Assembly: GCA_033725935.1 (NCBI GenBank)
Contig: MU867111.1
Span: 124,001 to 188,000, forward strand
Reading direction: 5' to 3'
DNA length: 64,000 bases
DNA from: Cladorrhinum sp. PSN259
Lineage: Eukaryota > Ascomycota > Sordariomycetes > Sordariales > Podosporaceae
Program-made: the position numbers and the translations under genes
Notes under the pieces: generated by a model
Database searches by the model: none
Told to the model about the DNA's origin: nothing
The model's input: the letters and a program-made list of their open reading frames with translations, nothing else
In this document: positions 59,184 to 64,000 of the stretch, in pieces
Layout of the letters: each line of letters starts with the position of its first letter
How positions within the stretch are numbered: position 1 is the stretch's first letter

Positions 59184-60975
59184 ATGTCTTTAGATTCTAA
59201 CTTGATGGGTGCTTTTCGCCCGAGTTCTGGGTTGGGTGTAGCTGTGCTGTTGGGGGTAAGTCGTCCTCCAGATTCTAATTACGAAAAACTGCTCTCGCAT
59301 CGACTGATCACTCTCACAACAAGGCACCACTCCTTTACCTCTTCGCCAGAACCATCTACTACCTCTTCATCCACCCCCTCTCAAAGGTCCCCGGCCCGAA
59401 GCTCTGGGCGATCTCCGACATCCCCTACATGTACCACCTGGTCCGCGGTGACTCGGCTCAGAAGCTCAAAGAACTCCACGACAGATACGGCCCCGTGGTC
59501 CGCAAAACCAACACCGATGTCTCCTTCATCACCCCAAGCGCCTGGAAAACAATCTACGGCCACCGAAGCGCCGGCCAAGCCACCTTCCCCAAGGACCGTA
59601 ATGGCTACCGTCCCTCCCCGAGCGGATACCCAAACATCATCAATGCCAACGACGCAGACCACCGCCGCCAACGCAGACTCCTCACCCACGCCTTCTCCGA
59701 TAAGGCCCTCCGCGGGCAGGAAGACATAATGAAGCACTACATCGACCTCCTCATCGCTAAACTGAAGGAACGCTCCAACTCCGACTCGGTGGTCGACATC
59801 GTAAGCTGGTACAACTTTACCACCTTTGATCTCATCGGCGACCTAGCCTTCGGCGAGCCCTTTGGCTGTCTCGAGAGCGGCGGGTACCACCCCTGGGTCG
59901 CAATGGTATTCAGCAACGTGAAGCTCCTTGCGCTGGGCACCATCGTCCTGCGACACCCCTGGCTCAAACCCATTTTCTCTCTCTTCGTTTCGCAGGAACT
60001 TGTGAGGAAACATGCAGAGCACAGGGCACTGACCGCTCAAACTACCCAGCGGAGGTTGGACACGGGCAACCTCACGAGGGAAGATTTCATGTCGTACATC
60101 CTGAGACACAACGACGAGAAGGGCATGCATACGGGAGAGATGATTGAGAATAGCAGCGTCTTGATCATCGCGGGGAGCGAGACGACCGCCACGCAGCTGA
60201 GCGGGACGACGTTTTGGTTGCTAAAGAACCCGGACAAGTATGACAGGTTGGTGAAGGAGATTAGGGACAAGTTTGAGAGGGAAGAAGATATTGATTTGTC
60301 AAGGGTTGGTGGGTTGGAGTATATGAATGCTTGTTTTGAGGAAGGGTTTAGGATGTGTAAGTTTTTTCTTTCCAGTCACTTTTTCTTTTGCTTATTGCCA
60401 AGCACATGCAGTGCGTGATGGTGTTGTGTGTTGCTGGGATAAAGTGCTGACGCTTAGTGTGTCTTGTGTTACACCAATTATAGATCCCCCTGTCCCTGTT
60501 GCCATGCCCAGACGTACGCCGCCTGAAGGTGAGGTCATTGAAGGGTATTTCATCCCTGGCGATGTCGGAGTTGGAGTCCCCCAGTGGCCGTCATACCAGA
60601 GTGAACGCAATTTTCGGAACCCGGGCAAGTTCGCGCCTGAGCGTTGGCTTGGCGATCCCGAGTATGCGAATGATGTTCGGAGCGTCCTGCAACCTTTTAG
60701 CGTTGGTCCTCGTAATTGCATTGGAAAAAAGTGAGTCTACCTATCTACCGTGTCTTGTTTTATACTAGGTTGGCGTTGAAGATCTCATGTATGCTGACGA
60801 TTTATACGCACTCAGTCTTGCTTACGCGGAGATGAGACTTATTCTCGCGAGGGTGCTATGGAACTTTGACCTGGAGCTCATGCCTGAAAGCAACAACTGG
60901 AACGAGCAAAAAGTTTATACGCTCTGGGAGAAGGGAGCTATCAATGTCAGGTTGAAGCCTGTGATCAGGGAGTAG
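59184..60975 (+). CDS. Cytochrome P450 monooxygenase
   Basis: Haem-thiolate monooxygenase anchored in the endoplasmic reticulum; substrate unknown. Four exons: 59184-59255, 59324-60356, 60484-60730 and 60816-60975, giving 503 residues. Introns are 68, 127 and 85 bp. The N-terminal anchor (SGLGVAVLLGAPLLYLF, residues 16-32) leads to the hinge SKVPGPKLW. The oxygen-binding helix I has AGSETTA; the ExxR motif is EEGFRMYPP, completed by splicing; the haem loop is PFSVGPRNCIGKN with the Cys ligand. The N-terminal half is like the isotrichodermin C-15 hydroxylase (CYP65-type) group, which is only a relatedness guess. There is no synthase, transferase or regulator beside it, so it is not obviously part of a secondary-metabolite cluster. 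Confidence 0.94.
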
Positions 60976-61710
60976 CCGGAGAACACCATGGTTGGGACGT
61001 TTCGGTGGCCTCGGTTTCGGTGGCCATCTGGCTTCATGTTTCCACTTCCAGTCTAGTATTTAGGTTTAGTTGAAGGGAACCAATATTTGGCATTACCTTG
61101 GTCTTACAGTATCACAAGTTTATCTTTACCTATACGTGCATCTCCGTCCCAGCCGTGAACTTGGTCGAATCCTTGGATGAAAAATACCGTCCGTGTATTG
61201 ATCTCCTAGTGCAACATGGCATCTTGCGCAAGAAACTATAAATTGACTTGAAGCAAGGCCCATTCGCACTTCTGGCAGTGTTCTCACTTGATCCGACCGA
61301 TCATCTTGCTTTGGGATTCGTGACAGCAGAGGAAAAGGGTGCCAACTTTACTGGCTACTGGAGGATTAAGGTTGGTACAATATAATACTGGTTTTCTTCC
61401 TTTAGAAGGCCTGAAAATTGTATTTATTTGTGGCAAATCGCCTTGACCTTAGCGAATGTCCGTCGTCGGGTCACCTCGCACGGAAATGTCAGCCTTCGGC
61501 TGTTTAGCAAGCCCAACGGTGCGGCTGATCGGGCTGTGTCACCATCAACACCACCCATTAAAGAAGAGGAAACTCTCCTTAAATACACAAAGTCTCTTTT
61601 CTTTTTTACTTGACAGCTTGAAACCTTTGAGAAGTTCATATCCACTAAGCCATACCTCCAAGCAAAACAATACCAACATAGTCACACGACTCAGCTAACA
61701 TTGAACCATT
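60976..61710. other. Intergenic region between P450 and a membrane-protein gene
   Basis: 3' region of the P450 with a small direct repeat (ttcggtggcc twice, about 61000-61023), then the promoter of the next gene. Nothing else recognised. Confidence 0.45.
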
Positions 61711-62513
61711 ATGTCCGCCAAATTCCCCACCCTCCTCCCCATCATCATCTACCCACTCCGCCTAATCCAACTCGGCAGCATAATAATAACAAGCTACGTC
61801 ATCTGCTTCCTCCTCTACATGCACGACAAGCACAGATGCAAGCGCTGGGGCTGCTCACCGAGCAGAGAATCCACCTCGACGCCCATAAGCGAGGTCATTC
61901 TGTTGATTGCCGTATTATTTTCCCCCTTTCCCCTTATCATTATTTGAGTTTGTCCCTGAAATTTTTATGTAACAGTCCATAATAACGCTCTTCGACTTCT
62001 TCTTGTTCCTCGCCCCACTCATCCTCCGCGCCCACAAGATGGAGTCTCGCTGCCATCGAGCAGTGGTGGACAGCTTCACCCAGTTATCCTGCACCGCATT
62101 CTCGTTATTCGTCTACTCGATCGCGTTCGTTTCGTTCGCTTCGACGCCTGTAGTAAGAGATACGTGGCCGTACTGCGTCAACGTGTGGGATAACGACATT
62201 TTCGCCCCGCCCGAGAGGTATTTCTGCATCGTGACGCAGAGTGGTGTTAGTAGCGGGTTGGTTACTTGGTGTGTTTTCTCGCATTGGATCGGAAAGAAAG
62301 ATAGGAGGTAACTGACAGAAAGCAAATAGGATTGCGACCGTGTTGATTTGTTTATGTGCCGTGGTTGAGGTTAGAAAGGATAGAGGCGTTGGTGCGATTC
62401 GTCTTGGAGGGAGTGATCATAATGGCGAGGAGAGGGATGGAGAGGAGATCCGGACTTTGTTGGGTCAAGAGATCGAGGAGGGAGTAAACAGAGATGAAGA
62501 CGTCTTGGCTTAA
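61711..62513 (+). CDS. Four-helix membrane protein, MARVEL-like topology
   Basis: Three exons, 61711-61911, 61976-62268 and 62330-62513, give 225 residues; introns are 64 and 61 bp (GTATTA and GTGTGT donors, CAG/TAG acceptors). Four hydrophobic segments are clear: SIIITSYVICFLLYM (residues 23-37), VILLIASIITLFDFFLFLAP (62-81), LSCTAFSLFVYSIAFVSF (about 103-120) and SGLVTWIATVLICLCAVVEV (about 160-179). The second and fourth are completed only by splicing, which supports the model. Loops hold several cysteines (WPYCVNVWDND, RYFCIV). A charged 45-residue cytosolic tail follows. The topology matches fungal MARVEL-type proteins, but I see no diagnostic motif. Function unknown. Confidence 0.75.
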
Positions 62514-62786
62514 TGTATCGATAGCTGGGTTGGCTTCCATTAACCTACCGGGTTCTTCCGGTTTATTGAGACGGCTCTCCCTTTTCAACCCAAACCTGAC
62601 CGGGAGAGAAGCTCCCCAGCACCACTAAAAATCCGTTGCTCTTGCCCGACCCATCGTTCCCAGCACCCCCAGGCCCCTGTTACCTAGCCAGCCCACTGCC
62701 CTCACCACAAGGCCAGATACTTCAAGGCTCTTTGAGAGAACCACATGCATCAAAGAAATCGAGGCCGTGGTGTAATGCGCAGCATA

Positions 62787-62858
62787 GCTAGAGTGGAGTA
62801 GTAGTTAACTCGTCACTCTGCCAAAGTGAAGACTCGGGTGCAAATCCCGGCTCTAGCA
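62787..62858 (+). tRNA. tRNA-Gly(GCC)-like gene
   Basis: A 72-nt cloverleaf folds by eye: acceptor GCTAGAG/CTCTAGC pairs at all seven positions; D stem GAGT/ACTC; anticodon stem TCACT/AGTGA with loop CTGCCAA, anticodon GCC (Gly); variable loop AGAC; T stem TCGGG/CCCGG with one T-G pair; discriminator A. A pol III terminator, seven T, follows at about 62865. Two conserved bases are changed: the D loop reads AGTAGTTA (G18 to A) and the T loop TGCAAAT (T55 to G). These two bases normally pair to join the loops, so the gene may be a diverged copy or a tRNA-derived element. A second D-arm-like piece lies just upstream (62764-62788). Confidence 0.7.
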
Positions 62859-62881
62859 AAACTATTTTTTTGCCTGCTTCC

Positions 62882-62942
62882 TTTTTTTTTTTTTTTTTTT
62901 TTTTTTTTTGGCTGACCGACAAGAAATCTTTTTTTTTTTTTT
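62882..62942 (+). repeat. Two poly-T tracts
   Basis: T runs of 28 bases (62882-62909) and 14 bases (62929-62942) separated by 19 bases, downstream of the tRNA-like gene. On the minus strand they are poly-A. No retroelement body was recognised on either side. Confidence 0.85.
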
Positions 62943-63045
62943 GAGTCCTCTCTATATCTCGTTTATAATCGTCATTGAAAAGCCAGAAAATGCAAATACA
63001 ACCAGACCACTACTACTTTACATTTACCTTTACTGTCGTACTTGA

Positions 63046-63715
63046 TTTTTATCGCAGGGCTCCCGTCGTCCTCAGCTGTCTGCTTGGAATCTCGATCAAC
63101 TGCCAGATCTCAACGAGGTCAGTCATTTTCTCCCTTCCGATTTTAAATGTACTCTGTATAGACTCGCAAGCGACCAACTTCAACGCATCTTTTATCTTCA
63201 ACCGACAGGTCCCTTGGGTACCGAACTACCAAACCAGCGCACAATTCCTTCCATTCGAAGACTCGGGCCATTCCTCAAGAAACACATTCTAGATTGTTAT
63301 TACGTGTTTAACAAGTATCCATACATGGAGTACATCTTCAATAACCATCAGCGTATCTTAAATACCTATAGAAATCCAGGAATGGCTTCAAGTTGGACAA
63401 GACAAATCATCAGCCTGCGTATGCCTCATGTCCTTTCCGGTCCTCAATACTGTTATCATACCTACCGCAGAACGGTTCTTCGCGCCGCCCGGCACATGGT
63501 CGGTCTCAACCCATAATCACACACATACCCTACTTGTCGTCTGCCGCGGTCATGGTCGAGCAGCGGCTGTTGAAGTTGCAGGTCACGTCAGAGTTTCACC
63601 AAGGCCTTCCTTCCATTGGAACTCTTGGAGGATCTCGGTCAAAGCTGACAAGCACAGATACTACTACAGGATATCAATGATCAGCGATAACCCCTGGAAT
63701 AAAGATTCCAACTAA
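63046..63715 (+). CDS. 3' part of an unrecognised spliced gene
   Basis: An open frame from 63046 (after a stop at 63043) runs to a GTATGC donor at 63419; a 52-bp intron ends at CCGCAG (63470), and the frame continues to a stop at 63713-63715. The join reads QIISLQRFFAPPGTW in place of an unspliced end at 63516. The resulting 200-odd residues look like real protein: DQLPDLNEVSHFLPSDFKC, LGPFLKKHILDCYYVFNKYP, then VVCRGHGRAAAVEVAGHVRV and FHWNSWRISVKADKHRYYYR. No in-frame ATG precedes the YMEYIF Met, so the 5' exon is missing or beyond the T runs; the CAG at about 63057 could be its acceptor. Family unknown. It may be a truncated or relic gene. Confidence 0.4.
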
Positions 63716-64000
63716 CCCAAACCACTACACTTATTTGCTCCAATTAAAGACCCATTGAATCATAGTTATCCCCTATGTACTCTGTTTACGCCCATATAAT
63801 GGTCGTTGAGGAATTCTTAGCTCCGTTCTACGCATTTCGAATATCCTAACCTGCGTAGGTGATTTCTTCAACCCGGTGGAGGGTAACTGATGTGTCTGGA
63901 GAAGGACTAATCAACAACGCATTTCCCTGCAACGAGGGCATTGCAGTTTCGTTCTTTAAACTGCTTGTGTTCTTTGATTAGAGAGCATCTTATTTATACA

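Larger units (their letters stand above)
62514..63045. other. Region with a tRNA-like gene and poly-T tracts
   Basis: Apart from the tRNA-like gene (62787-62858) and its T-run terminator, this stretch has a C-rich segment (62580-62700) and two long T runs (62882-62909 and 62929-62942). No coding sequence supported. Confidence 0.5.

Noticed and set aside
59184..62513. Secondary-metabolite cluster around the P450
   Set aside because: Neighbours are a four-helix membrane protein and an uncharacterised gene; no polyketide, peptide or terpene synthase is in the window.
1..64000. 5S rRNA gene, TPP riboswitch intron or CRISPR array
   Set aside because: I looked for dispersed fungal 5S sequence, thiamine-gene introns with riboswitch motifs and spaced direct repeats, and saw none.

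Overview
The window is nuclear DNA of a filamentous ascomycete, most likely a Sordariomycete. The grounds are short spliceosomal introns (about 50-260 bp, GTRNGT donors, CTRAC-type branch points, YAG acceptors), intron-interrupted genes on both strands without operons, and fungal-specific families (alpha-1,3-glucan synthase, DHA2 major facilitator, Hva1/DUF2945 Tudor protein, VID27). I assign no species. I rebuilt gene models by hand from open frames joined at splice sites that preserve frame and known family sequence. All family names rest on recognition of sequence, not on a search.

Left third (1-25.2 kb): trehalose-6-phosphate synthase; a tRNA-derived SINE-like element; a 14-helix-type MFS exporter with a polyglutamine N-terminus; a type IIC (Na,K-ATPase-like) P-type ATPase; a two-exon Hva1-Tudor protein of 76 residues; then a run of His/Ser/Arg-rich or disordered proteins: an RS/His-rich protein, a single-pass membrane protein, a pseudokinase-like protein, a 602-residue disordered protein and a protein with four LDPRVDS-type repeats. 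VID27 closes this part.

Middle (25.2-40.5 kb): a Tc1/mariner (DD34E) transposase whose first catalytic Asp is Gly lies in the gap upstream of VID27. A dense block of conserved genes follows: prenylcysteine oxidase, CCT6 (chaperonin zeta), TSR4/PDCD2 (ribosome biogenesis), eIF3k, DNA ligase I, aldose 1-epimerase and a small secreted protein. Two divergent pairs share short promoters (prenylcysteine oxidase/CCT6 and eIF3k/DNA ligase I); DNA ligase I and the epimerase converge with 66 bp between them.

Right third (40.5-64 kb): a very large alpha-1,3-glucan synthase (four exons, 2,325 residues), long gene-free flanks, a secreted protein of unknown function whose stop codon begins a 14-bp minisatellite, an Amt/MEP ammonium transporter with an unusual insertion, a divergent unknown protein, a cytochrome P450, a four-helix membrane protein, an odd tRNA-Gly(GCC)-like gene and the 3' part of an unrecognised spliced gene.

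I see no secondary-metabolite cluster, CRISPR array or bacterial-type system. The P450 has no synthase next to it. The most worthwhile leads are the two tRNA-derived short elements, the tRNA-like gene altered at both members of the G18-Psi55 pair, the in-frame 51-nt intron of the glucan synthase, the kinase-like protein lacking its catalytic Asp, the LDPRVDS-repeat protein, and the hidden spliced gene at the right edge.
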